Assembly: GCF_005405265.1 (NCBI RefSeq)
Contig: NZ_BJDS01000004.1
Span: 103,217-167,216 of the forward strand
Source of the DNA: Enterococcus songbeiensis
GTDB lineage: Bacteria; Bacillota; Bacilli; Lactobacillales; Enterococcaceae
Direction of reading: 5' to 3'
DNA: 64,000 nucleotides
Part shown: positions 1 through 8,864 of the stretch, piece after piece
Layout: every line of letters begins with the position of its first letter
Position numbering within the stretch: position 1 is the stretch's first letter
Program-made: the position numbers and the translations under genes
The notes under the pieces: generated by a model
Database searches by the model: none
The model's input: only the letters and a program-made list of their open reading frames with translations
What the model was told of the DNA's origin: nothing

Positions 1-228
1 ATTCGTGATCTTCGTCATTTTTTTAAGCGAAATTATCAGCTGATCTTTTTCCGACAGCCAGCAGAAGAAGACTGTGACTTGTGTTTGACTACCAGCTATC
101 TTTTGTGGCCGTTGGAATCTGGATTGGAAACGCTGTTGATTACGCAAGAATTAAAAATGGATGATTACCTGCATTTGATGGAAGTCTTTGAAGCCCACGT
201 GGAAAAGAGCCAGCAAAAAAATCGCTGA
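1..228 (+). CDS. C-terminal 75 residues of a cut-off gene, possibly an Mga-like transcription regulator
   Basis: An open frame enters from the left edge and stops at TGA 226-228. The visible 75 residues are mixed and soluble, with no membrane segment, and end in a charged helix-like tail (EVFEAHVEKSQQKNR). The DLCLTTSYLL stretch followed by a helical tail resembles the C-terminal EIIB-like part of Mga/AtxA-type regulators, but the fragment is too short for a firm call. It has no overlap with efp, which starts 200 bases later with its own ribosome site, so it is probably a separate transcript. The frame is certain; the function is a guess. Confidence 0.4.
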   Translation: MRDLRHFFKRNYQLIFFRQPAEEDCDLCLTTSYLLWPLESGLETLLITQELKMDDYLHLMEVFEAHVEKSQQKNR

Positions 229-372
229 ATTCCAACGAAATGTTCCCTTGTCCCGTAACGTTTTATATAGCGTATCCTTCAAATTAATGATAAACTATTA
301 ACGACTAGAACTCTTAAAAGTGAAGGATGTCTCTTCTGCTGCAAAAGTTGCCTGGAGACAAGCTAGAACGGC

Positions 373-398
373 GATAAAAATTTTGTGAAAATTTTATC
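373..398 (+). repeat. AT-rich hairpin in the efp leader
   Basis: GATAAAAATTTT and AAAATTTTATC can pair around a GTG loop with one bulged A. It ends about 20 bases before the efp ribosome site AGGACAAGGAGG. There is no T-run after it, so it is not a typical terminator; it may affect message stability or translation. I saw no convincing promoter between 229 and 428. Confidence 0.4.
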
Positions 399-428
399 CG
401 GAATAGACTAAGGACAAGGAGGATTCGA

Positions 429-986
429 ATGATTTCAGTAAACGACTTTAAAACTGGTCTGACGATTGAAGTGGATGGTGATATTTGGCGCGTAGTGGAT
501 TTCCAACACGTGAAACCTGGAAAAGGGGCAGCCTTTGTTCGTTCAAAATTAAAGAATTTGCGGACAGGTGCCGTTCAGGAAAAAACATTTCGTGCAGGGG
601 AAAAAGTTGCTAAAGCACAAATCGATAATCGTAAGATGCAGTATCTCTACGAAAGTGGCGGAAATCATGTGTTTATGGATTTGGGGAATTATGAACAAAT
701 CGAAATCCCGCAAGAACAAATTGTTGATGAATTGAAATACATGTTGGAAAATATGGAAGTCAATATCATCATGTATGGCTCGGAAGTATTAGGTGTTGAT
801 CTGCCGAATACGGTGACGCTAGAAGTAGCGGAGACCGATCCAAATATCAAAGGAGATACCTCTTCTGGGGGTTCTAAACCGGCGAAGATGGAGACTGGCG
901 TAATGGTCAATGTACCGTTTTTTGTCAATCAAGGCGATAAATTAATCGTCAATACCAGTGACGGTACTTACGTATCACGGGCATAA
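429..986 (+). CDS. efp: translation elongation factor P
   Basis: EF-P binds the ribosome near the E/P sites and rescues stalls at polyproline stretches. The 185-residue protein has the family's full length and three-barrel layout: an N-terminal KOW-like domain ([17 protein letters not shown], modified-loop region [17 protein letters not shown] around residues 27-43) and two OB domains ending [11 protein letters not shown]. The lysine in PGKG is the position that is modified in other bacteria. ATG 429 follows the strong ribosome site AAGGAGG at 417-423. It heads a cluster with yqhY and nusB, 17 bases upstream of the next start. Confidence 0.97.
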   Translation: MISVNDFKTGLTIEVDGDIWRVVDFQHVKPGKGAAFVRSKLKNLRTGAVQEKTFRAGEKVAKAQIDNRKMQYLYESGGNHVFMDLGNYEQIEIPQEQIVDELKYMLENMEVNIIMYGSEVLGVDLPNTVTLEVAETDPNIKGDTSSGGSKPAKMETGVMVNVPFFVNQGDKLIVNTSDGTYVSRA

Positions 987-1003
987 GAATGGAGGAACGC
1001 AAC

Positions 1004-1429
1004 ATGGCTGATGAAAAGAATTTTGTGCTGAACGCAAACCAAGAATTAGGTGAAATCGTCATTGCACCAGAAGTGATTGAAGTGATTATCGGTATCGCTG
1101 CATCGAAAGTCGATGGTGTTTATGGCATGCGAGGCACATTTGCAAATAATGTAACAGAATTGCTGGGGCGCTCTGCTCACGGCAAAGGAGTTTATCTGAC
1201 TATCGACGAATCAGGAATCAAAGTGGATCTTTATTGCTACATCAAATACGGTGTGTCTGTTCCTAAAGCAGCAATGGCAATTCAAGAACGGGTCAAACAA
1301 CAAGTCTTGTTCATGACAGATGTTGCGTTGGCTGAAGTCAATGTACATGTTGTAGCTGTTGTGCCGGAAAAACTAGAATTACCTGATTTAGATGAATTAT
1401 TTGAAAGCGAAGAGGAAGAACATGAGTAA
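1004..1429 (+). CDS. yqhY: Asp23/Gls24-family envelope stress protein, YqhY type
   Basis: A small Asp23/Gls24-family protein of 141 residues. The family core is visible as GEIVIAPEVIEVIIGIAASK, then VDGVYGMRG, and the C-terminus is very acidic (ELFESEEEEHE). YqhY proteins next to nusB have been linked to control of acetyl-CoA carboxylase in Bacillus; that role here is inferred from position. An in-frame ATG at 989 lies upstream, but the ribosome site GGAGG at 991-995 sits eight bases before ATG 1004, so 1004 is chosen. The stop overlaps the nusB start (ATGAGTAA), suggesting translational coupling. Confidence 0.93.
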   Translation: MADEKNFVLNANQELGEIVIAPEVIEVIIGIAASKVDGVYGMRGTFANNVTELLGRSAHGKGVYLTIDESGIKVDLYCYIKYGVSVPKAAMAIQERVKQQVLFMTDVALAEVNVHVVAVVPEKLELPDLDELFESEEEEHE

Positions 1430-1865
1430 AGAAGTATCCCGTCACGAGATTCGTAAAATGGCACTCCAAGCCTTGTTTCCTCTTGATTTCAATCAGGATT
1501 TATCAAAGCAGGATGCTATCATGCATGCGATTGAATTGGAGCATCATGAAATCATTGATGAAGAACAAGAGAACTTTGTACCAGGCTATTTAGACCAGCT
1601 TGTTGGCGGTGTTTGTGAACGAAAGGCAGAATTGGATGAAATTATTCAAAGCCATTTAAAAAAAGGGTGGAGCATTAAGCGGCTTCCAAAAATGGATGTC
1701 ACGATTTTACGAATCGCAATCTATGAAATGCTGCATGTTCCCGAAGTACCCAACAAAGTGGCGTTGAACGAAGCCATCGAATTAGCCAAAACATTTAGCG
1801 ATGATCAGTCACGAAAATTCGTCAATGGTGTACTTTCCACCATCAACGATGAAACAGTTCAATAG
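1422..1865 (+). CDS. nusB: transcription antitermination factor NusB
   Basis: NusB pairs with NusE (ribosomal protein S10) on boxA RNA to support antitermination of rRNA transcription. The 147-residue protein shows the all-helical fold's usual markers: SRHEIRKMALQALF at the N-terminus, LPKMDVTILRIAIYEML in the middle, and PNKVALNEAIELAKTFSDDQSRKFVNGVL at the end. The start at 1422 overlaps the yqhY stop by eight bases. A strong hairpin terminator follows, so efp-yqhY-nusB likely form one unit and folD begins another. Confidence 0.96.
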   Translation: MSKEVSRHEIRKMALQALFPLDFNQDLSKQDAIMHAIELEHHEIIDEEQENFVPGYLDQLVGGVCERKAELDEIIQSHLKKGWSIKRLPKMDVTILRIAIYEMLHVPEVPNKVALNEAIELAKTFSDDQSRKFVNGVLSTINDETVQ

Positions 1866-1883
1866 ACCATCGTTTGATCAACG

Positions 1884-1920
1884 AAGTCAGAATGGGGTCC
1901 CCCGTTCTGGCTTTTCTTAT
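1884..1920 (+). terminator. intrinsic terminator after nusB
   Basis: AAGTCAGAATGGG pairs with CCCGTTCTGGCTT, allowing G-T pairs, and is followed by TTTTCTTAT. It ends the efp-yqhY-nusB transcript. Confidence 0.75.
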
Positions 1921-1956
1921 AGGAAAGAAAAAGTTTCCTTTTTTCGTGAAGAAAGC

Positions 1957-1986
1957 TTTCGCAAAAAATAAGTGCTATGCTAGAAT
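1957..1986 (+). promoter_or_regulatory. candidate folD promoter
   Basis: TTTCGC (1957-1962), an 18-base spacer and TAGAAT (1981-1986) with an extended TGC just before the -10. It lies between the nusB terminator and the folD ribosome site. Confidence 0.45.
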
Positions 1987-2018
1987 AAAGGCAAATGGGT
2001 TAAAAAGGAGCGGATTCC

Positions 2019-2873
2019 ATGGCAGAATTGATCAGAGGCAAAGAGTTGGCAGAAACCATGCAGCAACGCCTTGCCGAAGAAGTAAAAGAACTTGAAGAAG
2101 CACACATTCGTCCTGGTTTGGTCGTTCTTTTGGTGGGGGAGAATCCCGCCAGCCAGACGTATGTTAAAAATAAAGAATTAGCTGCACAACGTATCGGCAT
2201 TCGTTCAAAAGTTGAACGTTATCCCAGTGATATTTCTGAAGCCGCACTATTGGCAGAAATTGAAAGATACAATCAGGATCCCGCATATCACGGTATTTTG
2301 GTTCAATTACCTTTACCAAAACAAATCAGTGAAGAAAAGGTATTGCTGGCAATCGACCCCAAGAAGGATGTCGATGGGTTTCATCCAATGAATTTAGGAA
2401 AATTATTTGCCGGCAAACCGGAAATGATTCCCTGCACTCCTTTTGGTATCATGAAAATGTTTGAGGCGTACAATATTTCGTTAAAAGGCAAACAAGCGTT
2501 AGTCATCGGGCGCAGCAATATCGTAGGCAAACCAATGGCACATCTTTTGTTGGCGGAAAATGCCACAGTTACGATTGCCCACTCTCAAACGAAACACTTG
2601 GCTGAATTAGCCAAACAAGCCGATATTTTAGTCGTTGCAATCGGCAGAGGGCATTTTGTCACCAAAGAATTTGTCAAAGAAGGCGCTGTTGTTATTGATG
2701 TCGGAATGAATCGTAATGAGGAAGGCAAACTAATCGGAGATGTGAAATTTGATGAAGTGGAACCAATCGCTTCTTATATCACGCCCGTGCCAAGAGGTGT
2801 TGGTCCAATGACAATCACCATGCTGATGTACCAAACGATTAAAGCAGCAAAAGGACAGAAATCAGGTGAGTAA
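2019..2873 (+). CDS. folD: bifunctional methylenetetrahydrofolate dehydrogenase/cyclohydrolase
   Basis: FolD interconverts 5,10-methylene-, 5,10-methenyl- and 10-formyl-tetrahydrofolate, supplying one-carbon units for purines and initiator formyl-Met. The 284-residue length is standard. Visible signatures are [10 protein letters not shown] (catalytic Tyr/Lys), [16 protein letters not shown], the nucleotide-binding GRSNIVGKP and [10 protein letters not shown] near the end. ATG 2019 follows AAGGAG at 2005-2010. The xseA start codon abuts its stop codon directly. Confidence 0.98.
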   Translation: MAELIRGKELAETMQQRLAEEVKELEEAHIRPGLVVLLVGENPASQTYVKNKELAAQRIGIRSKVERYPSDISEAALLAEIERYNQDPAYHGILVQLPLPKQISEEKVLLAIDPKKDVDGFHPMNLGKLFAGKPEMIPCTPFGIMKMFEAYNISLKGKQALVIGRSNIVGKPMAHLLLAENATVTIAHSQTKHLAELAKQADILVVAIGRGHFVTKEFVKEGAVVIDVGMNRNEEGKLIGDVKFDEVEPIASYITPVPRGVGPMTITMLMYQTIKAAKGQKSGE

Positions 2874-4211
2874 ATGGCACAAGACTATTTAACCGTTACA
2901 GCACTGACCAAATATTTGAAACGAAAATTTGATGCAGATCCCTATTTGGAACGGGTATATCTGACGGGAGAAATCTCCAATTTTCGTTTACGCCCCAATC
3001 ATCAATATTTCAGTTTAAAAGACGACGGTGCAAAAATCTCTGCAGTGATGTTCAAGGGTGCCTTTGATAAAGTGAAATTTAAACCAGAAGAAGGAATGAA
3101 GGTTCTGGTGGTTGGCCGAATTTCTCTTTATGAGGCCAGTGGAAATTATCAAATGTATGTCGAACACATGGAACCGGACGGAATCGGTGCGTTATATCAA
3201 GCCTACGAACAATTAAAAGAAAAACTGGGGAATGAAGGATTGTTTGCAGCACCGAAAAAAAATCTGGTGCGATTTCCTAAGCGAATCGCCGTGTTGACCA
3301 GTCCAAGCGGTGCAGTTATTCGAGACATCATTACAACGGTTCGCCGTCGGTATCCAATTGCCCAAATTGTTTTATTTCCGACCGTTGTTCAAGGGGATAA
3401 AGCTGCGGATGATGTTGTAAAAAATATTCAGCGGGTGGAAGCAGCCGGTGATTTTGATACAATGATCATTGGGCGAGGCGGAGGTTCCATCGAAGATTTG
3501 TGGCCCTTCAATGAAGAACGGGTAGCACGGGCAATTTTTGCCGCAAAAACACCGATTATTTCTTCTGTTGGGCATGAAACAGATACAACCATTGCTGATT
3601 TGGTTGCTGATGTTCGTGCTGCGACCCCAACTGCGGCGGCAGAATTGGCCGTACCGGTCTTAAATGAAGAAGTGGTAAAAATTCGAGAACGAAAAGCACG
3701 TTTGGAACAGGCATTTATTTTCCAATTGCAGAAAAAAAATGAACGCTATCAACGAGCCCTGAATTCTTATGTCTTTCGTCAGCCAGAGCGGTTGTATGAA
3801 GCACAATCGATTCGTTTGGACCAACTGAATCAACGGATGAGACAGCAAATGCAGCAGCTGCTATTTGAAAAAGAGCGACAAGCCACCCAGTCGATTCACC
3901 GCCTGCAGCAACTAATTCCTTTAGCGAGAGTTCAAGCTGCGCAACAGCAAACGAACTATTTGAATGAACGGCTGATTAAGCAAAGTCGACAATTAATAGA
4001 AGAAAAACAACAACAAATGCAACAAGCCATCCAGTCTTTGGATTTATTGAGTCCATTAAAAATCATGGGTCGAGGTTACAGCTACACCACGAAAGACGAA
4101 ACAGTTGTAAAGTCGGTTGCCGGATTGCGGCCAAAAGATGAATTGCTGATCCATTATCAAGATGGACAGGCAAAAGTTCAAGTAATCGAATTAAAAGACA
4201 GCAAAAAATGA
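2874..4211 (+). CDS. xseA: exodeoxyribonuclease VII large subunit
   Basis: XseA is the catalytic subunit of exonuclease VII, which degrades single-stranded DNA from both ends. The 445 residues contain an N-terminal OB-fold (YLTGEISNFRLRPNHQYFSLKD), the catalytic region RIAVLTSPSGAVIRDI with the GRGGGSIEDLWPFNEE block, and a long glutamine-rich coiled coil that carries the small subunits. ATG 2874 follows the folD TAA with no gap; the ribosome site lies inside the folD end (CAGGTGAG). Confidence 0.97.
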   Translation: MAQDYLTVTALTKYLKRKFDADPYLERVYLTGEISNFRLRPNHQYFSLKDDGAKISAVMFKGAFDKVKFKPEEGMKVLVVGRISLYEASGNYQMYVEHMEPDGIGALYQAYEQLKEKLGNEGLFAAPKKNLVRFPKRIAVLTSPSGAVIRDIITTVRRRYPIAQIVLFPTVVQGDKAADDVVKNIQRVEAAGDFDTMIIGRGGGSIEDLWPFNEERVARAIFAAKTPIISSVGHETDTTIADLVADVRAATPTAAAELAVPVLNEEVVKIRERKARLEQAFIFQLQKKNERYQRALNSYVFRQPERLYEAQSIRLDQLNQRMRQQMQQLLFEKERQATQSIHRLQQLIPLARVQAAQQQTNYLNERLIKQSRQLIEEKQQQMQQAIQSLDLLSPLKIMGRGYSYTTKDETVVKSVAGLRPKDELLIHYQDGQAKVQVIELKDSKK

Positions 4212-4254
4212 ACACGCGTAGAAATTTTCAGTAGATGGAACGAGGAGGAGAATC

Positions 4255-4476
4255 ATGGCGAATCCAACATTTGAAGAGTCATTACAAGAATTAGAACAAA
4301 TCGTTACCCGCTTGGAGCAAGGAGATGTTCCCCTTGAAGAAGCGTTACAAGCATTTCAAAAAGGAATGGTATTAAGTAAGCAGTGCCAGGATACTTTGAC
4401 GAAGGCTGAAAAAACATTAACAAAAATGATGTCAGAAAACAACGAAGAAAAACCATTTGAAGAGGCGGCAGAATGA
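4255..4476 (+). CDS. xseB: exodeoxyribonuclease VII small subunit
   Basis: XseB is the small helical-hairpin subunit that wraps the XseA coiled coil. The 73 residues carry the family pattern [20 protein letters not shown], then [14 protein letters not shown] strong ribosome site GAGGAGGAG precedes ATG 4255. Its stop overlaps the ispA start by four bases (ATGA), so the pair is coupled. Confidence 0.96.
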   Translation: MANPTFEESLQELEQIVTRLEQGDVPLEEALQAFQKGMVLSKQCQDTLTKAEKTLTKMMSENNEEKPFEEAAE

Positions 4477-5357
4477 AAAATCTAGAAGCCATTCGCCGTG
4501 AGCATTTGCCGGCGGTCGAAGCCGAGATTCTACGATTTATCGATGAACATGTCATCAATGACCGCTTGAAAGCAAGCATGATGTATTCCGTTCAGGCTGG
4601 GGGCAAGCGTTTGCGCCCGCTGATACTTCTGGCTACGATTGCTTCTTTTGGGAAAGAAATCGAACAAGGTGCGTATCAAGCTGCGGCCGCATTGGAAATG
4701 CTGCACACATATTCGCTGATTCATGACGATTTGCCGGCAATGGATAATGATGATTTACGCCGAGGCATGCCTACAAATCATGTGAAATTTGATGAAGCAA
4801 CGGCTGTGTTGGCGGGTGACGGTTTGCTGACAGAGGCTTTTCATTTGCTGAGTCTGGCAAATATCAAAGCAAGTCCGAAGCTTTTGCTGATTCAGCAATT
4901 GGCAAAAGCGGCTGGAACGCAAGGAATGGTCGCCGGACAAGCAGCGGATGTTCAAGCAGAGGGTCAGCATCTGCCGTTGGCTGAGATTGCAAAGATTCAT
5001 CAACATAAAACCGGTGATTTAATGACTTTTGCAATGATTAGCGGCGGAATCTTAGCTGAGCAACCGGAATCCATGATTCTGTCTATTCAACGCTTTGCTA
5101 AACATTTGGGGTTAGCTTTTCAGATTCGAGATGATTTGTTGGATGCGACTGCAACAGCCGAAGTTCTTGGGAAAAATCCTAATCGTGACACGATTTTAGA
5201 AAAAAGCACCTATCCTTCTTTATTAGGAATCGACGGGGCCCGGCAAGCATTATCAGAAACGTTAATGTATGGGCAAGAAGAAATAAAAGAATTACAAAAT
5301 TCAGCCGATTTTCAGCCGCAACTATTTGCGGAACTGATTGAGCAATTTCGACTATAA
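4473..5357 (+). CDS. ispA: farnesyl diphosphate synthase
   Basis: This trans-prenyltransferase condenses isopentenyl and allylic diphosphates to geranyl and farnesyl diphosphate, the feedstock for undecaprenyl carrier lipid. The 294 residues include the first aspartate-rich motif DDLPAMDND (from about residue 85), the upstream GGKRLRP, and the second aspartate motif QIRDDLLD. The start overlaps xseB (ATGA). The xseA-xseB-ispA order is typical of Bacilli. Confidence 0.96.
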   Translation: MKNLEAIRREHLPAVEAEILRFIDEHVINDRLKASMMYSVQAGGKRLRPLILLATIASFGKEIEQGAYQAAAALEMLHTYSLIHDDLPAMDNDDLRRGMPTNHVKFDEATAVLAGDGLLTEAFHLLSLANIKASPKLLLIQQLAKAAGTQGMVAGQAADVQAEGQHLPLAEIAKIHQHKTGDLMTFAMISGGILAEQPESMILSIQRFAKHLGLAFQIRDDLLDATATAEVLGKNPNRDTILEKSTYPSLLGIDGARQALSETLMYGQEEIKELQNSADFQPQLFAELIEQFRL

Positions 5358-5371
5358 GAAAGAGGAACCAA

Positions 5372-6187
5372 ATGAAAAAAGAACGGGTAGATGTTTTGGC
5401 ACATCAGCAAGGTCTGTTTGAAACACGTGAACAGGCAAAACGAGGCATCATGGCTGGTCAAGTGTATACTGAAAAAAATGAACGTCTGGATAAACCAGGA
5501 GAAAAAATTGCAGAGAGTACACAGCTGCAAGTTAAAGGCCGGAAGTTGCCGTATGTCTCCCGTGGTGGATTGAAGTTGGAGAAGGCGTTGAAGATTTTTG
5601 ATTTTACATTGCGAGATAAAATTGTCTTGGATATTGGAGCATCAACGGGTGGATTTACCGATGTTGCTTTGCAAAACGGGGCTAAAATGAGCTATGCGCT
5701 AGATGTCGGCTACAATCAACTAGCTTGGAAGATCCGGCAGGATGAACGGGTAGTCGTGATGGAACGAACCAATTTTCGGTATGCAAAACCGGAAGATTTC
5801 AGTGAAGGCAGACCGGAAGCCGCAACAATCGATGTTTCCTTTATTTCTTTACGATTAATGCTGCCGCCGTTGCATGAAATTTTAGCTGAAAATGGGGATG
5901 TTATGGCCTTGATCAAACCACAATTTGAGGCCGGAAAAGGAGCCGTTGGAAAACACGGGATTGTTCGTGATCCAAAAACCCATCAACAAGTAGTCGAAGA
6001 GATTGTGGCTTTTGCAAGAAATGAAAACTATGATGTCAAAGGTCTCAGCTTTTCGCCGATTACGGGTGGAGAAGGAAACATCGAGTTTATCATCCACTTA
6101 AGAAAAAGCGATGAATTGGGAACTATCGCGGAATCTATCGATATTTCCCAGCTAGTAAAAGAAGCCCATCAGCAGTTAGATAAATAG
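5372..6187 (+). CDS. tlyA: TlyA-family rRNA (cytidine-2'-O) methyltransferase
   Basis: The 271-residue protein combines an N-terminal S4 RNA-binding domain (ERVDVLAHQQGLFETREQAK) with an FtsJ-like methyltransferase domain. The AdoMet-binding region is DIGASTGGFTDVALQNGA, followed by ALDVGYNQLAW and the KPQFEAGKG block. Family members methylate ribosomal RNA and are often annotated hemolysin A; pore-forming activity is not implied. It starts 14 bases after ispA behind GAAAGAGG, and the argR gene follows, as in the Bacillus yqxC-ahrC-recN order. Confidence 0.93.
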   Translation: MKKERVDVLAHQQGLFETREQAKRGIMAGQVYTEKNERLDKPGEKIAESTQLQVKGRKLPYVSRGGLKLEKALKIFDFTLRDKIVLDIGASTGGFTDVALQNGAKMSYALDVGYNQLAWKIRQDERVVVMERTNFRYAKPEDFSEGRPEAATIDVSFISLRLMLPPLHEILAENGDVMALIKPQFEAGKGAVGKHGIVRDPKTHQQVVEEIVAFARNENYDVKGLSFSPITGGEGNIEFIIHLRKSDELGTIAESIDISQLVKEAHQQLDK

Positions 6188-6215
6188 TCGAAAAAAATGA
6201 GAGGAGTACATAAGG

Positions 6216-6665
6216 ATGAGAAAAAAAGACCGACACCGTTTGCTTACCCGCTTATTAAGTGAAAAAAATATTCAAAAGCAAGAAGAATTTGTTGAACTGC
6301 TTAAAGAGCGGGATGTCATCGTCACTCAAGCAACGATTTCCCGGGATATCAAGGAATTGAAACTGATTAAAGTGCCTTCTCCAGATGGTGGCTACCGTTA
6401 CAGTTTGCCGGCAGAAACGGTGGAAGACGTGGGTGCCAAACTGGCCAAAATTTTAAAAGATGCTTTTGTTGCCGTGGATCAGATGGAAAAATTCGTTATT
6501 CTGAGAACCTTGCCCGGCAATGCATCGGCAGCGGCAAATTTGATTGATCGCCGGTTTAAAGAGCAGTTGTTCGCTACGTTGAATGATGATGATAATGTGT
6601 TGATGATCACCCGCACAGAAGAAGACGCTGCAATGATTCGCCGTGATTTTTTGCATTATTTATAA
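6216..6665 (+). CDS. argR: ArgR/AhrC-family arginine repressor
   Basis: ArgR proteins are arginine-sensing hexameric repressors. The 149 residues contain the winged helix DNA-binding domain (QEEFVELLKERDVIVTQATI, SRDIKELKLIK) and the C-terminal arginine-binding, oligomerising domain (LPGNASAAANLID, then DDDNVLMITRTEEDA). It lies between tlyA and recN, 16 bases from recN, as in many Firmicutes. Enterococci usually carry several ArgR paralogs, so which pathway this copy serves cannot be read from the window. Confidence 0.93.
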   Translation: MRKKDRHRLLTRLLSEKNIQKQEEFVELLKERDVIVTQATISRDIKELKLIKVPSPDGGYRYSLPAETVEDVGAKLAKILKDAFVAVDQMEKFVILRTLPGNASAAANLIDRRFKEQLFATLNDDDNVLMITRTEEDAAMIRRDFLHYL

Positions 6666-6680
6666 TCTAGGAGGCAGCAG

Positions 6681-8363
6681 ATGTTACTGGAGCTAACGAT
6701 CAAGAATTTTGCAATTATTTCGGAATTGCAACTGAGTTTCTATAAAGGAATGACTGCCTTGACTGGGGAAACTGGTGCTGGTAAATCAATCATTATTGAT
6801 GCGTTGGGATTATTGGCAGGTGGCCGCGGGTCTAGTGATTATATTCGGCAGGGCAGCGACAAATGTCTGTTGGAGGGCTTGTTTGAAATGCCCATTCGTC
6901 CCGATTTTTCTGCATTAATGGAGGAATTAGGAATCGAAACGGAAGAAAACCTATTGATAATTCAACGAGACATGGCAATCACGGGGAAAAATATTTGTCG
7001 AGTCAATGGTCGAACGATTACTCTGGCAAATTTACGCCGGGTCGGTGCCTATCTTGTGGATATCCAAGGGCAAAATGAACACCAAGAATTATTACAGCCG
7101 GAACAACATCTTTCTTTGATCGATGAATTTGGAGATGGAAAGTACAAAGAATTGTTGGCTGACTATCGGGAAAACTACTTGAGCTATCGCAAGTTGGAAC
7201 AGCAAATTCGCAAAATACAAATGAATGAACAATCGTTTGTGCAGCGGATGGATATGCTGCGGTTTCAGCAAGAAGAGATTCAGCAGGCACAACTGCAACC
7301 GGAGGAAGAAGAGCAGTTGACGGATGAACGGGACAAATTAAGCAATTACCAAAAAATCGTGGATGCATTGGCTCATGGCTATGAAGCCTTGGCAGCGGAA
7401 GGCGCACCTAGTTTAGATGGTGTCGGTGTTGCTCTGAGTGAGATGCAAGGCATCGCTCATTTGGACTCGGACTATGAAGCAATTAGTGAAAATATTCAAA
7501 CAGCCTATTATCTTTTGCAGGATGCCGCTGGCGAAATCTCACGGCAGGTGGATAGTCTAGAGCTTGATGAAGAACGTTTGGAAAGTGTCGAACAGCGATT
7601 GGATTTGATTCGTCAGTTAAAAAGAAAATATGGGGAGACGATTCCCGCAATATTGGCTTACGCAGAGAAAATTACGGAAGAATTAACAGAAGCGGATTTT
7701 TCTGAAGAAGCCTTGGATAAAATGGCGCAAGAATTGCAACAAAAAGAAGCGTTTGTCTGGCAGTTGGCTGAAAAAGTCCATACACAGCGAAAAATGATTG
7801 CCCATCGCTTGGAGAAAGAAATTCTACAAGAGTTGAGAGATCTTTACATGGAAAACAGCCAATTTGAGGTTGTTTTTAATTCTGGAAAGAAAGTGCTGAA
7901 AGAGGACGGCTTTGATGACGTAGAATTTTTCTTGACGACAAATCCTGGAGAACCGCTAAAACCCTTGGTAAAAGTTGCTTCAGGAGGAGAACTCTCACGG
8001 ATTTTGTTGGCATTGAAAACGATTTTTTCAAAATCACAAGGAATTACCAGTATTATTTTTGACGAAGTAGATACAGGGGTAAGTGGGCGAGTAGCGCAAG
8101 CAATCGCACAAAAAATCTCTAAAATTGCTCGCAATTCACAGGTTTTGTGTATCACTCATTTACCGCAGGTCGCTGCAAGTGCGGATTATCAATACTACAT
8201 TGTAAAAAAAATCCAAAAGGGACGTACAATCACGCAAGTCAAACAGTTAAATGAGCAGGAACGTGTGGATGAAATTGCGCGGATGTTGGCAGGTGCTGAA
8301 ATCACTGAATTAACGATTCAACATGCCAAAGAATTATTGGAGATGGCTAGAGCAGCTGGTTAA
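6681..8363 (+). CDS. recN: DNA repair protein RecN
   Basis: RecN is an SMC-like ATPase recruited early to double-strand breaks. The 560-residue protein has the Walker A motif GETGAGKS at residues 29-36, long central coiled coils rich in Glu/Gln, and the C-terminal ABC half with VASGGELSRI (signature) and IIFDEVDTGVSG (Walker B). ATG 6681 follows CTAGGAGGCAG. A 17-bp terminator begins about a dozen bases after the stop and ends the housekeeping run. Confidence 0.97.
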   Translation: MLLELTIKNFAIISELQLSFYKGMTALTGETGAGKSIIIDALGLLAGGRGSSDYIRQGSDKCLLEGLFEMPIRPDFSALMEELGIETEENLLIIQRDMAITGKNICRVNGRTITLANLRRVGAYLVDIQGQNEHQELLQPEQHLSLIDEFGDGKYKELLADYRENYLSYRKLEQQIRKIQMNEQSFVQRMDMLRFQQEEIQQAQLQPEEEEQLTDERDKLSNYQKIVDALAHGYEALAAEGAPSLDGVGVALSEMQGIAHLDSDYEAISENIQTAYYLLQDAAGEISRQVDSLELDEERLESVEQRLDLIRQLKRKYGETIPAILAYAEKITEELTEADFSEEALDKMAQELQQKEAFVWQLAEKVHTQRKMIAHRLEKEILQELRDLYMENSQFEVVFNSGKKVLKEDGFDDVEFFLTTNPGEPLKPLVKVASGGELSRILLALKTIFSKSQGITSIIFDEVDTGVSGRVAQAIAQKISKIARNSQVLCITHLPQVAASADYQYYIVKKIQKGRTITQVKQLNEQERVDEIARMLAGAEITELTIQHAKELLEMARAAG

Positions 8364-8374
8364 TCCATAAAAAG

Positions 8375-8411
8375 AAAGAGAGTAGAACAAAAAATTTGTT
8401 CTACTCTCTTT
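8375..8411. terminator. bidirectional terminator between recN and the DUF4044 gene
   Basis: A perfect 17-bp stem (AAAGAGAGTAGAACAAA and its complement) with a three-base loop. T-rich DNA follows on the plus strand, and the opposite strand also reads into a T-containing tract, so it can serve both converging genes. Confidence 0.85.
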
Positions 8412-8421
8412 GTCTATTTTT

Positions 8422-8538
8422 TTACATAATGCTGAAAATGGCTGTTAAAAATACGGAACCTACTGTTAGAATCAACATAGTCCAGATAACGACTTTTGTA
8501 ACTTTGGAAAACGTGCTGGTTGATTTTTTTTCGTTCAT
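8422..8538 (-). CDS. 38-residue DUF4044-type membrane protein
   Basis: Read on the minus strand, ATG 8538-8536 opens a 38-codon frame ending TAA 8422-8424. The product starts MNEKKSTSTFSKVTKVV and continues into one hydrophobic segment (WTMLILTVGSVFLTAIFS). A charged, Lys-rich N-terminus, a TKVVIW-like junction and a single membrane helix fit the DUF4044 family of tiny Lactobacillales proteins. A ribosome site AGGGTGG lies five bases upstream. It shares the terminator with recN. Function is unknown; family assignment is from pattern memory. Confidence 0.75.
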   Translation of the reverse strand: MNEKKSTSTFSKVTKVVIWTMLILTVGSVFLTAIFSIM

Positions 8539-8864
8539 ACGATCCACCCTTTTTTATCATTGCTATTCAAAGTTTACAATCAAACGTCTCTTTCTTCAAG
8601 TAACAATTGAAAAAGTTTACAAAGTTTTCTTTTTTTTAATAAATTTGTTTCATTCGGGAAGATCTTCTTGAACCTGATGATAGGACAGCTAGTGATAAGC
8701 TGAGTAGAGTTGAGATGGGAATAAAGGAGCAGCTGAAGTTGAAGGTGACACACAAATAAATTTGCAAAATGGCACGAAATGCTAAAATAACGACGCGTAT
8801 TATCATTCATATTGTATCTGTTGTTTGGTAAACTTTAAATAGTAATTGAAAGAGAGGAAACTGT
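8539..8864. other. 326-base intergenic stretch between two divergent genes
   Basis: It holds the control regions of the minus-strand DUF4044 gene and the plus-strand dehydrogenase gene. I see no convincing further gene, RNA or repeat. A second possible plus-strand -10, TAAAAT with an upstream TGC, lies at 8783-8788 with TTTGCA at 8761-8766. Confidence 0.6.
8812..8840 (+). promoter_or_regulatory. candidate promoter of the dehydrogenase-regulator pair
   Basis: TTGTAT (8812-8817), a 17-base spacer and TTAAAT (8835-8840), 25 bases before the start codon. Confidence 0.4.

Noticed and set aside
1874..2095. 73-codon frame across the nusB terminator
   Set aside because: It covers a terminator and the folD promoter and start; composition is noise-like.
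7018..7407. 129-codon minus-strand frame inside recN
   Set aside because: Shadow of the RecN coiled-coil codons; no family resemblance and no start signal.
8396..8671. 91-codon plus-strand frame after recN
   Set aside because: It begins within the terminator and lies antisense to the DUF4044 gene; no ribosome site.
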